Shown here: in pieces, positions 33,920 to 42,207 of the stretch
Layout of the letters: each line of letters opens with the position of its first letter
Position numbering within the stretch: the stretch's first letter is position 1
Assembly (NCBI RefSeq): GCF_030295325.1
Contig: NZ_AP027059.1
Location: 434,001 to 498,000, forward strand
Source of the DNA: Haliovirga abyssi
GTDB lineage: Bacteria; Fusobacteriota; Fusobacteriia; Fusobacteriales; Haliovirgaceae
DNA: 64,000 nt
Direction of reading: 5' to 3'
Notes under the pieces: model-generated
What the model was told of the DNA's origin: nothing
What the model saw: only the letters and a program-made list of their open reading frames with translations
The model's database searches: none
Program-made: the position numbers and the translations under genes

Positions 33920-34597
33920 ATGAAAAGTTTAAATGAAGCTATTACAGAGATAAATAGTATGGAAATGGAAATGATAAAAGATGTGAAAAGACTTATAGAA
34001 ATTACAATAGAGGAGCTTAATAATAAAACATTTGACAAAAGTATATATGGGGAAGGAAAGGTACTGGAAGAAGATACAAATGATTTGGAAGTTCAAATAG
34101 ATGAGAAAACAATTGGAGCTATTGCAAGATACCAGCCGGCAGCAAGAGATTTAAGATTTTTAATAGGAATAATGCATATGAATAAAGATTTAGAAAGAAT
34201 GGCAGATTTATGTATAAATATATTAAAAACTGCAAAGAGAATATTTAGAGATAGAGTTAATGAAGAGATTGAGATAGTTTCACTAATAGATATGGGAGAA
34301 AAAGTTTACAATATGTTTGAGATTTTTAATCATGGATATATAGAAAAGGATGTTAAAAAGGGATATATTATATTTGGATTAGATGATGAAGTTGATAAAA
34401 TAAAAAAAGAAAGTATAGATAAAATAAAAGATAAAGTAAAAGAAAATATAGAATATTTGGATCTAGGAATAGAAAATTTATTAATATCTAAAAATTATGA
34501 AAGAATAGCAGATAATATAACAAATTTAGCAGAATCTTTAATTTATATATATCGAGGAGAGGATTTAAGACATCAAGCTGTTAAGGAGATGAGCTAA
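33920..34597 (+). CDS. phoU: Phosphate-signalling regulator PhoU
   Basis: A 225-residue all-helical protein made of two PhoU three-helix bundles; the metal-cluster motifs are seen as EEDTNDLEVQIDE (about 50-62) with a following DLRFLIG and MNKDLERMADLC, and DDEVDKIKKES with NYERIADNITNLAE in the second repeat. PhoU links Pst transport state to PhoR and keeps the regulon off when phosphate is plentiful. The ATG at 33908 overlaps the ribosome site ggaggt (33910-33915), so ATG 33920 is the start. phoB begins immediately after the stop. Confidence 0.93.
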   Translation: MKSLNEAITEINSMEMEMIKDVKRLIEITIEELNNKTFDKSIYGEGKVLEEDTNDLEVQIDEKTIGAIARYQPAARDLRFLIGIMHMNKDLERMADLCINILKTAKRIFRDRVNEEIEIVSLIDMGEKVYNMFEIFNHGYIEKDVKKGYIIFGLDDEVDKIKKESIDKIKDKVKENIEYLDLGIENLLISKNYERIADNITNLAESLIYIYRGEDLRHQAVKEMS

Positions 34598-35278
34598 ATG
34601 AAAATTGTAGTTGTAGAAGATGATAGCCAAATAAGAGAACTTATAGTATATTTTTTACAAAAGGAAAAATATGATGTTGTGGCTTCTGGAGATGGATATG
34701 AAGCTATAAAATTAATAGCAGAAATCAAACCAGATTTATTAATACTTGATTTAATGTTACCAAATTTAAGTGGAATAGATATAACTAAAATAGTCAGGGA
34801 TTTACCTGAAAAATATGGAAATCCATTAATAATAATGGTAACTGCTAAAACTGAAACAGATGATGTGATAAAAGGTTTGGAAGCAGGGGCTAATGAATAT
34901 ATAAGAAAGCCATTTGACCCAAGAGAGTTAATAGCTAGAATAAAGAATATAATGAAAAGAACTGGAAAAAAAATAAATAAACAGATAGAATTTGGAGATA
35001 TATTAATAGATGAATCTAAGTATATAGTGTACGAAAATAAAAATGAAGTAGAATTATCAAAAAAAGAGTATGAATTATTGAAATATTTTATAATTAATAA
35101 AGATATGATTTTAACACGAGAAAAATTGTTGAATGAAGTTTGGGGAGTGGATTATTTTCCTGGAGATAGAGTTATAGACGTTTATGTTGGAAAAATAAGG
35201 GGTAAATTTAAAATTTTGGGAGAAAATTTAAAGACAGTTAAGGGGGTTGGATATAAATTAATAGAAAAGAAGTTTTAA
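34598..35278 (+). CDS. phoB: Phosphate-regulon response regulator
   Basis: A 226-residue OmpR-family regulator. The receiver domain (1-120) has the acidic pocket E7-D8-D9, phospho-acceptor D51 in LLILDLMLPN, a Thr in MVTAKT and Lys in IRKPFDP. The winged-helix domain (about 130-226) carries the recognition helix in DRVIDVYVGKIRGK. It follows phoU with no gap and precedes the kinase gene, and its targets are probably the two 11-bp-period repeat boxes at 29669 and 30812. PhoB or PhoP naming is a matter of lineage. Confidence 0.93.
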   Translation: MKIVVVEDDSQIRELIVYFLQKEKYDVVASGDGYEAIKLIAEIKPDLLILDLMLPNLSGIDITKIVRDLPEKYGNPLIIMVTAKTETDDVIKGLEAGANEYIRKPFDPRELIARIKNIMKRTGKKINKQIEFGDILIDESKYIVYENKNEVELSKKEYELLKYFIINKDMILTREKLLNEVWGVDYFPGDRVIDVYVGKIRGKFKILGENLKTVKGVGYKLIEKKF

Positions 35279-35283
35279 GTATA

Positions 35284-36942
35284 TTGATGATTATATCGTT
35301 TGAGTTTATATTTTTAATAGTTTTTAATGTTTATTTGAAAAATAATTTTCAAAATTTTACAGAAAAAGAATTTAGAGAACAAGCAAAAATTGTAGAGATA
35401 GCTTTAGAAAATGAAGGTAATTCTATTTTAAAAAAGATAGGGGAACATAGTAGTAATAGAATTACAATTATAAAAAAAGATGGGAAAGTTATATATGATA
35501 ATAGAAAACAAGGGCATGAAAGTGAGATGGATTCTCACAGATATAGAAAAGAGGTAAAAGAAGCTTTAAATGGTAAAGAGGGATTTTCTATAAGAAAAAG
35601 TAATACTTTAAATGAGAATTTATTGTATTATAGTATGAAATCAGATGATTATATTATAAGAATATCTATGGAATACAATATAATTCAAAAAATAATAGAC
35701 AAAACTATATTTATTTTATTAGGAATTTTTATATTTTTGGATATATTATATTATATTATATTTGTGCATTATATAAAATCATTCTATTCAAAAAAAATAA
35801 ATAGAATGAAAGAGATATTAGAAGGAAATGGAGAAATATCTTCTATATATTTAGAAGATGATATAGATTTAAAAGAGTTTTGGGAAATAATAAGAAAATG
35901 GCAGTTTAAAAATTTAAATAATTTAGATAAAATAGCTGAAGAAAGAGAAAAATTAAGCAAAATAGTATCGTCTATTGAAATGGGGATTATTACAGTTAAT
36001 AGAGATGGAAATATAGAATTTATTAATAATGACTCTGAAAAATTTATGGATTTAGATATAAATTCTAATTTATATTATGAAAAAATAAATGATGTGAATA
36101 TAATAAAATTTATTAGAAATTTTTTGAATGAAAGAAAGATTTCAAAAGAAGAAATATTTTTTTCGAAATTAAAAGAATATTATATATTAGAAAGCCATTA
36201 TATTGAAAATGGTGATTTGTATATAATTTTATTAAAAGATATAACGCAAAATAGGAAATTTGAAGAGGTTCAAAAACAATTTATAACAGATATATCTCAT
36301 GAATTAAAAACACCTCTTACAAATATAAAAGGATATTTAATAGCTTTATTGGGAGCAATTGATAAAGAAACAAAAGAAAAATTTGGAGAAATAGTATTAA
36401 AAAATATAGAAAAATTTGAAAATATAATAAAGGATTTTCTTAATATTACAAAAATAGAAAATAGTAAAATAGTAAATAGATATGATGTGAAAATAAATGA
36501 TGTGATAGAAGAAACAAAAGACAGTTTAGTATCAAGAATAATGGCAACTAATGCTAAAGTTAATTATAATTTTAATCTAAAAAATGAAAATGGATATATA
36601 AATATTGATAAAGAAAAAGTAATAACAATTTTAAAAAATTTAATAGAAAATGGAATTATTTATAATAATAAAATTCCAGAGATAACAGTAAATATATCTG
36701 AAAATGAGAGTTATTATGAATTTGATATTAAAGACAATGGAATTGGAATAGAAGAGATAGAATTAAAAAATATTTTTAAAAGATTTTATAGAATTGATAA
36801 AGCAAGAGGAAATAATTTAGCAGGAACAGGTCTTGGACTTGCAATAGTAAATGATATAATATCTAATTATAAAGGTGAGATAGAAATTGAATCTAAAATG
36901 GGAAAAGGGACAAAATTTAAAGTGAAACTGCCTAAAGCTTAG
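35284..36942 (+). CDS. phoR: Phosphate-regulon sensor histidine kinase
   Basis: About 552 residues: membrane helix 1 (3-18), an extracytoplasmic sensor (20-138), helix 2 (140-163), a PAS domain (about 225-310), HisKA with H339 in DISHELKTPL and a HATPase domain (N box NLIENGI, DNGIGI, GTGLGLAI). It has a PhoR layout and sits beside phoB. The start is uncertain: TTG 35284 or ATG 35287 lack a clear ribosome site and give no basic residues before helix 1. The frame is open upstream to 35257, where an ATT codon follows aggggg, and would add INRKEVLSI. Confidence 0.9.
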   Translation: MMIISFEFIFLIVFNVYLKNNFQNFTEKEFREQAKIVEIALENEGNSILKKIGEHSSNRITIIKKDGKVIYDNRKQGHESEMDSHRYRKEVKEALNGKEGFSIRKSNTLNENLLYYSMKSDDYIIRISMEYNIIQKIIDKTIFILLGIFIFLDILYYIIFVHYIKSFYSKKINRMKEILEGNGEISSIYLEDDIDLKEFWEIIRKWQFKNLNNLDKIAEEREKLSKIVSSIEMGIITVNRDGNIEFINNDSEKFMDLDINSNLYYEKINDVNIIKFIRNFLNERKISKEEIFFSKLKEYYILESHYIENGDLYIILLKDITQNRKFEEVQKQFITDISHELKTPLTNIKGYLIALLGAIDKETKEKFGEIVLKNIEKFENIIKDFLNITKIENSKIVNRYDVKINDVIEETKDSLVSRIMATNAKVNYNFNLKNENGYINIDKEKVITILKNLIENGIIYNNKIPEITVNISENESYYEFDIKDNGIGIEEIELKNIFKRFYRIDKARGNNLAGTGLGLAIVNDIISNYKGEIEIESKMGKGTKFKVKLPKA

Positions 36943-36957
36943 GGAGTAAAATTCTAC

Positions 36958-36986
36958 TTGACAAAACTCTAAAATTACTATATACT
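36958..36986 (+). promoter_or_regulatory. Promoter of the arsR operon
   Basis: TTGACA (36958-36963), 17-base spacer, TATACT (36981-36986): close to consensus. The -10 overlaps the left arm of the operator palindrome. Confidence 0.9.
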
Positions 36987-37013
36987 ATAGTTGAGCAATT
37001 GTTCAACTATAGT
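36984..37013. promoter_or_regulatory. ArsR-family operator, 30-bp palindrome
   Basis: ACTATAGTTGA (36984-36994) is perfectly complementary to 37003-37013; the centre CAATTG is itself palindromic, with a single mismatched pair between. Core TTGA...TCAA spacing fits SmtB/CzrA-type operators. It covers the -10 and start site, so bound repressor blocks transcription. Confidence 0.85.
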
Positions 37014-37029
37014 TAAGGAGGAGTAGAAA

Positions 37030-37332
37030 ATGGAAAATGATAATATTTTTTTAGAGCTTGCAGATTTTTTTAAAATTTTTGGAGATTATACAAGGCTAAA
37101 GATATTAAAAATATTGATGAAGCAAGAAACTTGTACAGGAGGGATTGCAAGAGAATTAGATATGAGTAAATCGAGTATATCTCATCAATTAAAAATATTA
37201 AGGGATAAAAGATTGATAAAGTACAGAAAAGAGGGGAAATCTGTAATTTATTCTTTAGATGATGAACATATTGAAAAAATATTTAATATGGGATTAACAC
37301 ATTTAGGTGAAGGAGGTGTTAGCAATGACTAA
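37030..37332 (+). CDS. ArsR/SmtB-family metal-responsive repressor
   Basis: A 100-residue winged-helix repressor with recognition helix SKSSISHQLKILRD (about 50-63) and a beta-wing (KYRKEGKSVIYSL). The C-terminal helix contains DDEH (about 77-80 from the wing) and THLGE, resembling the alpha-5 Asp/His and His/Glu zinc ligands of CzrA/SmtB rather than an arsenic Cys site. The only Cys is in TCTGG. It therefore probably senses Zn or Co and is released from the adjacent operator. It overlaps the efflux gene by 8 bases. Confidence 0.88.
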   Translation: MENDNIFLELADFFKIFGDYTRLKILKILMKQETCTGGIARELDMSKSSISHQLKILRDKRLIKYRKEGKSVIYSLDDEHIEKIFNMGLTHLGEGGVSND

Positions 37333-38260
37333 TAATGAGCATAATCACGAACATAGTCATGAAGGGCATCATCACCATAGTATAGATGAAAATATATCAT
37401 TAAAGAAAATTACAGGAGTAACAATATTAAATGCAACTATAACAATAACAGAAATAATTGGTGGTATATTATCAGGAAGTTTGTCACTTTTATCAGATGC
37501 ACTTCATAATTTAAGTGATACAGTAGCTATAATTTTGAGTTATGTTGCATTGGTAATATCGAGGAAAGAAAAAAATGAGAAAAAAAGTTATGGATATAAA
37601 AGGGCAGGAGTGTTAGCAGCTTTTATAAATTCCACAGCATTAATAGTAATATCATTTTATTTGTTATATGAAGCATATAAAAGATTTATTAATCCAGAAA
37701 CTATAAATGGAAATTTAATGATAATTGTTGCAGTTATTGGATTGGTTTCCAATTTTATATCAGTATTGTTATTAGAAAAAGATTCTAAAAATAGTATGAA
37801 TTTGAAAGCAAGTTATTTACATCTTTTAGGAGATACAGTCTCATCAGTTGGAGTAGTAATAGGTGGAATAGTTATAAAATTTTGGAATATATATTGGATA
37901 GATCCATTAGTAACAGTATTAATTTCAATATATATTTTAAAAGAAAGTTATGGAATATTTAAACAAACAATAGATATATTAATGCAATCAACAGCAGATT
38001 TAGATTATGAAGATTTGAAAAAAGATGTAGAAAATATAGATGGAGTCATTAATATACATCATATACATACTTGGATGTCAGATGAAAAAACTATATATTT
38101 TGAAGGACATGTTATATTAGAAGATATGTTAATTTCAAATGCAAAAAAAATTCATAGTGAAATAGAGGAGATATTAGAAAATGAATTTGGAATAAGTCAT
38201 ATAACAATTCAATTTGAAGCTGAAAATGAAGAGTGTGAAACAGAGCTTTTTAAAATTTAA
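37325..38260 (+). CDS. Cation diffusion facilitator (Zn/Co/Cd efflux, CzcD/ZitB type)
   Basis: A 311-residue CDF transporter. A His-rich N-terminus (NNEHNHEHSHEGHHHH, about 2-17) is followed by six helices (about 30-215) with transport-site motifs LLSDALHNLSDT in helix 2 and HLLGDTVSS in helix 5, then a cytoplasmic domain (about 225-311) with HHIHTW. It exports divalent metals using the proton gradient. ATG 37325 with ggaggtg is the start; the frame opens at 37307 inside arsR. Its pairing with a zinc-type ArsR is consistent. Confidence 0.93.
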   Translation: MTNNEHNHEHSHEGHHHHSIDENISLKKITGVTILNATITITEIIGGILSGSLSLLSDALHNLSDTVAIILSYVALVISRKEKNEKKSYGYKRAGVLAAFINSTALIVISFYLLYEAYKRFINPETINGNLMIIVAVIGLVSNFISVLLLEKDSKNSMNLKASYLHLLGDTVSSVGVVIGGIVIKFWNIYWIDPLVTVLISIYILKESYGIFKQTIDILMQSTADLDYEDLKKDVENIDGVINIHHIHTWMSDEKTIYFEGHVILEDMLISNAKKIHSEIEEILENEFGISHITIQFEAENEECETELFKI

Positions 38261-38290
38261 AAATAGAGTTATAATTGGAGGGATTAAAAG

Positions 38291-38755
38291 ATGGATAAGA
38301 AAAAAGTGTTGTTTATTTGTATTCATAATTCTGCAAGGAGTCAAATGGCAGAAGCTTTTGTTAATGAGTATGGTGGAGATAAATTTATAGCAGAAAGTGC
38401 AGGATTAGAACCTGGGAATTTAAATCCTTATGTTGTGGATGCAATGGCTGAAAAGGGGATAGATATTTCTAAGAATAAGACAAACAGTGTTTTTGATTTT
38501 TATAAAGAGGGAAGATTATATGATTATGTAGTAACTGTTTGTGACGAATCAAACGCAGAAAAATGCCCAGTTTTTCCTGGAAATGCTAAAAAAATACATT
38601 GGGGATTTCCTGATCCTTCATCATTTCAAGGAGATAATGATGATAAGGTTGAATTTACAAGAAAAGTTAGAGATATGATTGAGGATAAAGTTAAGGAATG
38701 GTTAAAATCAGATGGAAAAGATGAGAGTGGATTTGAGATAAATTTAAATTTATAA
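38291..38755 (+). CDS. arsC: Arsenate reductase, thioredoxin-coupled (low-molecular-weight phosphatase fold)
   Basis: A 154-residue enzyme. The P-loop CIHNSARS (Cys10, Arg16) is the phosphatase-type CX5R motif; VCDESNAEKCPVFPG supplies the second and third redox cysteines of the ArsC relay (about 82 and 89). FPDPSSF carries the general-acid Asp. It reduces arsenate to arsenite. No arsenite exporter (arsB, acr3) is in the window, so the operon is incomplete for arsenic detoxification. It lies directly after the phosphate regulon, through whose transporter arsenate enters cells. Confidence 0.9.
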   Translation: MDKKKVLFICIHNSARSQMAEAFVNEYGGDKFIAESAGLEPGNLNPYVVDAMAEKGIDISKNKTNSVFDFYKEGRLYDYVVTVCDESNAEKCPVFPGNAKKIHWGFPDPSSFQGDNDDKVEFTRKVRDMIEDKVKEWLKSDGKDESGFEINLNL

Positions 38756-38760
38756 AGAAA

Positions 38761-38788
38761 AAACAGCAAGTATATACTTGCTGTTTTT
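38761..38788 (+). terminator. Terminator of the arsR-CDF-arsC operon
   Basis: AAACAGCAAGTA (38761-38772) pairs perfectly with 38775-38786 around a 2-base gap (effective loop larger), followed by TTTTTTA. Confidence 0.9.
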
Positions 38789-38867
38789 TAAATATTGTTT
38801 AGATTATGAAAGTTTAATTATTTATTTCATCTATTTTTCATATGTTTTCAAATGAATAAGTCATTAT

Positions 38868-39073
38868 TAAGGAATGGCTTAAAAATAACCTTCCGATTTT
38901 GTTTTAAAATACGCAATGGTTTAGGAACGCTTTAAAAACAGCCTTATCCTTTTGTTTTAAAATACGCAACGATTCAAGCGTTTTTACAACAAAATATAAA
39001 AAAATATTTTTTAAATGTTCTTTAAGCGTTTTTATAACAAAAAATGAGAAACTTATTTTTTAAACGTTCCTAA
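38868..39073 (-). repeat. Palindromic element (outer copy), interrupted by a second copy
   Basis: The outer copy starts GGAATGGCTTAAAAATAACC (38871-38890) and ends ATTTTTTAAACGTTCC (to 39070), orientation B. Its loop is split at 38921 by the inner copy. Joining the flanks restores ACGCAATGGTTTAAGCG, matching the intact family centre ACGCAACGATTTAAGCG read from the 30661 copy. Confidence 0.9.
38921..39024 (-). repeat. Palindromic element (inner copy), inserted in the outer copy
   Basis: A 104-base copy with TTA on both sides (38921-38923, 39022-39024) as target-site duplication. It starts GGAACGCTTTAAAAACAG and ends ATTTTTTAAATGTTCT. Same orientation as the outer copy. Confidence 0.9.
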
Positions 39074-39155
39074 ATGGAAAATAGATTATAAATAAATAAT
39101 AGTAAAAGAGAATAATTATTATAAAAAAAGGATTGTATTTATCCTGCAAATTTAA

Positions 39156-39184
39156 TTGGAAGTTTTTTTTAGATATGGTATAAT
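39156..39184 (+). promoter_or_regulatory. Promoter of the AAA/PD-(D/E)XK gene
   Basis: TTGGAA (39156-39161), 17 bases, TATAAT (39179-39184), with an extended TGG. The 160-base leader holds a possible 19-codon ORF starting TTG near 39217 after gggagaag; otherwise nothing is seen between the repeat pair and the gene. Confidence 0.75.
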
Positions 39185-39342
39185 TGAAGAGAGAATGGAT
39201 AATAGGGAGAAGAAAATTGAAAATAATAAATATAGGAATAGAATTAAAAATAGTATTTCGTAAAAAAATAAAGTAACATAATAAATAGAAATGTCTAATA
39301 TAGATTTATATAAAAAGGAGAAACTAACGGAGGTTAACAAGT

Positions 39343-40896
39343 ATGAAAAAATTTAATATAACAGGGACTTGTATTCCAGAAAGACATTACATGGTAAATA
39401 TAACATCAAAAATAGATAGGATAATAAAAGATTTAATAAGTGAAGGGGATTATTTCACAATAAATAGACCAAGACAATATGGAAAGACAACAACAATGTA
39501 TTTGTTGGATAAAAAATTACAAAAGAATAAGGAATATTTGTTAATAAAAGTAAGTTTTGAAGGAATAGGTGAAGAATTTGTAAGTGAAGATAGATTTGTG
39601 GAATCATTTGTTGGGTTAATAATAAAAAGATTAAAATTTTCAAATAATAAAAAAATATTAAATTATGTAAAAAATTATCCAAAATTATATAAAATAAAAC
39701 AGCTAGATGAATTTATAACAGATTTTGTATTAGAAACAAATAAGAAAGTAGTATTAATGATAGATGAAGTAGATAAAAGTAGTAATAATCAACTGTTTTT
39801 ACATTTTATAGGAATGCTTAGAGATAAATATTTAAGTAGAAATGAAGGAGAAGATTATACATTTCATACAGTAATATTAGCAGGGGTACATGATGTGAAA
39901 AATTTAAGGCTGAAATTAAGGCCAGATGAAAATAGGACATTAAACAGTCCATGGAATATTGCAGTAGATTTTGATATAGATATGAGCTTTAATTCAGAAG
40001 AGATATCAACAATGCTAATTGAATATGAAGCAGATGCTAAAACAGGTATGGATATAAAAAATATTTCAGAAAAAATATATATGTATACAAATGGGTATCC
40101 ATTTTTAGTAAGTAAATTATGTAAAGTAATAGATGAAAAATTAGATAGAGATTTTAGTGAAAAAGGTTTAGAAGAATCTATAAAAATAACATTAGGAACT
40201 CCTAATACATTATTTGATGATATAATAAAAAATATAGAGAATAATAGAGAGTTTTATAATTTTATAGAAAAAGTTATATTAGGGAACGATAAAGTCGATT
40301 ATGTACATACAAATAAAATGGTATCAATAGGGAAAATATATGGAATAATCAGAGAAAAGAATAAAAAAGTAGAAATAGATAATAAAATATTTGAAATATT
40401 GATTTATAATCATATGATAGCAAATAGAGAAATAAAAAAAGGAGTAGTTCTAACTTATGAATTTAGAACAAAATTTATAGACGATGATGGGAATTTAGAT
40501 ATGGAATTGGTATTGGATAAATTTCAAGAATTAATGAAAGCAGAATACAGAAAAATAGATGAGAAGTTTGTAGAGCGAGAAGGGCGGCTTCTATTTTTAG
40601 CATTTTTAAAGCCAATAATAAATGGGACAGGATTTTATTTCGTAGAATCAGAAACAAGAGAGTCCAATAGAATGGATATAGTTGTTACATATAATATGAA
40701 AAAATTTGTAATAGAATTAAAAATATGGCGTGGAGGACAATATGAGCAAGAAGGAAGAGAACAGTTATGTAAATATTTGGAGGCACAAAATTTAGATAAG
40801 GGGTATATGATATTTTATAATTTTAATAAGGGAAAAGAGTATATTAAGGATAGAGTTATGGTAAATGGAAAGGAAGTTTTTGAGATAGTGGTGTGA
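39343..40896 (+). CDS. AAA-like ATPase with C-terminal PD-(D/E)XK nuclease-like domain
   Basis: A 517-residue protein. An N-terminal STAND/AAA-like ATPase (about 1-330) has the variant Walker A NRPRQYGKTTT (about 44-54) and Walker B VVLMIDEVDKSS (about 136-147). The C-terminal part (about 400-517) has RMDIVVTYNMKKFVIELKIWRGG, the D-x(n)-E-x-K pattern of PD-(D/E)XK nucleases. Proteins of this AAA-ATPase-like group are abundant and multi-copy in Fusobacteria, Bacteroides and Clostridia; function unknown, defence or selfish roles are suspected. Palindromic repeats lie on both sides of this gene and the next. Ribosome site ggaggt. Confidence 0.8.
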   Translation: MKKFNITGTCIPERHYMVNITSKIDRIIKDLISEGDYFTINRPRQYGKTTTMYLLDKKLQKNKEYLLIKVSFEGIGEEFVSEDRFVESFVGLIIKRLKFSNNKKILNYVKNYPKLYKIKQLDEFITDFVLETNKKVVLMIDEVDKSSNNQLFLHFIGMLRDKYLSRNEGEDYTFHTVILAGVHDVKNLRLKLRPDENRTLNSPWNIAVDFDIDMSFNSEEISTMLIEYEADAKTGMDIKNISEKIYMYTNGYPFLVSKLCKVIDEKLDRDFSEKGLEESIKITLGTPNTLFDDIIKNIENNREFYNFIEKVILGNDKVDYVHTNKMVSIGKIYGIIREKNKKVEIDNKIFEILIYNHMIANREIKKGVVLTYEFRTKFIDDDGNLDMELVLDKFQELMKAEYRKIDEKFVEREGRLLFLAFLKPIINGTGFYFVESETRESNRMDIVVTYNMKKFVIELKIWRGGQYEQEGREQLCKYLEAQNLDKGYMIFYNFNKGKEYIKDRVMVNGKEVFEIVV

Positions 40897-41044
40897 GAAG
40901 GAATAATTGGCAATGGAAATTTATATAAAATTAAACTTGATGAGAGAGAAAATAATAGAGTGTCTAAAATTAAGATGAATGTATATGGATACATATATTT
41001 GACGGTTGGATATACTATTTTAATGAGATGAGGAGGGGTTAAAA

Positions 41045-41929
41045 ATGTGTAGAATAAATCCAAGAGTAGATTTTGTATTTAAAAAACTATTTGGAAGTGA
41101 AGAAAATAAAGATCTGTTACAAGATTTTATAAATTCAGTAGTATCAGAAGAAGATAGAGTAACAAGTTTAGAATTACAAAATCCTTATAATGAAAAGAAT
41201 TTTAAACATGATAAATTATCAGTATTAGATATAAAAGCAAAAGACCAAAGGGGGAATTGGTACAATATAGAGATGCAGGTGATAGACCAAGAATATTATG
41301 ATAAACGAGCTTTGTATTATTGGTCAAGAGTATACTCAGGGCAGTTACATTCAGGAATAAACTATGATAATTTAAAAAAGACAATAAGTATAAATATATT
41401 AAATTTTAGATGTTTAGATGAAGAAAATTATCATAATATATATAAAATAATAAATTTAGAGAGTAAAAAAGAGTTTATAGACCATTTGGAGATACATTTT
41501 ATAGAGTTAGAAAAATATAATGAAAAATATAGTACAATGTTGGATAGATGGGTAAACTTTTTGAAAAAAGCAGAAAAATATGCAAAAAATAAGTTACCAA
41601 AGGAATTAGAAGAAGTATTGACAATAAAGAAGGCAGTAGAGTTATTAGACGAGATGTCACTAAATGATGAAGAAAGAGAAAGTTATGAAGCGAGATTAAA
41701 ATGGTTAAGAGATGAAGATGCTGCAATAAAAAAAGCAGAAAAAAAGGGAATAGAAAAGGGAATAAAAGAAGGGATAAAAAAGGGGATAGAAAAGGGAATA
41801 GAAAAGGGAATAGAAAAAAGAAATGTGGAAATTGCTAAAAGTTTATTGGATATATTAGATGTAAAAACAATATCTGAAAAAACAGGTTTAAGTGAAGAAG
41901 TAATATTAAAACTAAAAGATGAAAATTAG
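41045..41929 (+). CDS. Rpn-family PD-(D/E)XK nuclease (annotated elsewhere as putative transposase)
   Basis: A 294-residue protein. The nuclease core is near the N-terminus (FVFKKLFGSEENKDLLQDFIN about 11-31, then LDIKAKD and NIEMQV about 60-80 as the D-x(n)-E-x-Q site). A helical middle follows (about 130-225), then six four-residue repeats of the KGIE/KGIK type (residues 234-257, DNA 41744-41815) and a C-terminal HTH-like segment (VKTISEKTGLSEEVILKL). Rpn proteins promote RecA-independent recombination and include anti-phage toxins restrained by a small protein from an internal start in the 3' end. A GTG at 41825 after the repeats could be such a start. Ribosome site aggagggg. Confidence 0.85.
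   Translation: MCRINPRVDFVFKKLFGSEENKDLLQDFINSVVSEEDRVTSLELQNPYNEKNFKHDKLSVLDIKAKDQRGNWYNIEMQVIDQEYYDKRALYYWSRVYSGQLHSGINYDNLKKTISINILNFRCLDEENYHNIYKIINLESKKEFIDHLEIHFIELEKYNEKYSTMLDRWVNFLKKAEKYAKNKLPKELEEVLTIKKAVELLDEMSLNDEERESYEARLKWLRDEDAAIKKAEKKGIEKGIKEGIKKGIEKGIEKGIEKRNVEIAKSLLDILDVKTISEKTGLSEEVILKLKDEN
41744..41815 (+). repeat. 12-bp tandem repeat inside the Rpn gene
   Basis: Six 12-base units close to AAGGGAATAGAA, in frame, coding Lys-Gly-Ile-Glu/Lys. Each unit carries an AAGGG string that could act as a ribosome site. Copy number is likely to vary between strains. Confidence 0.85.
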
Positions 41930-41958
41930 CACAAGGATGTATGAGGGAGAAAAGGAAC

Positions 41959-42110
41959 TTAGGAATGGCTTAAAAATAACTTACCTGTTTTGTTTTAAAA
42001 GGCTCAAGGTTCTTTTATGAAAACCACATAAAAAACTACGCCCAACGTATGCAACGTTTCAACCATTTTTATAACAAAATAGGAGAAAATTATTTTTTAA
42101 ACGTTCCTTA
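41959..42110 (-). repeat. Palindromic element, 152-base copy with internal insertion, orientation B
   Basis: TTA on both sides; ends GGAATGGCTTAAAAATAA and ATTATTTTTTAAACGTTCC are intact. The centre has about 48 extra bases (GGCTCAAGGTTCTTTTATG and following) not found in other copies. It lies just after the Rpn gene. Confidence 0.8.
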
Positions 42111-42207
42111 GTTTTTTTTTCTCTTTTTTTATCTCTTGAAGAGGTTATAATTCAAATTATAGAAAAATATTTATATTTTTTGAGATGAAGTTTAGATTCT
42201 TTCTCCA

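Noticed and set aside
39217-39276. 19-codon ORF with a ribosome site in the leader of the AAA gene
   Set aside because: A TTG start, low complexity and no terminator or hairpin pattern after it; too weak to list as a gene.
40914-40979. 21-codon ORF between the AAA and Rpn genes
   Set aside because: Only a distant aagga site and no other support; probably chance.
41744-41815. CRISPR array
   Set aside because: The 12-bp units are in-frame tandem coding repeats without spacers; no cas gene is in the window.
41045-41929. Insertion-sequence transposase
   Set aside because: Rpn-family proteins are often labelled transposase, but there are no terminal inverted repeats bounding the gene as an IS and the core is a PD-(D/E)XK nuclease, not a DDE or HUH enzyme.
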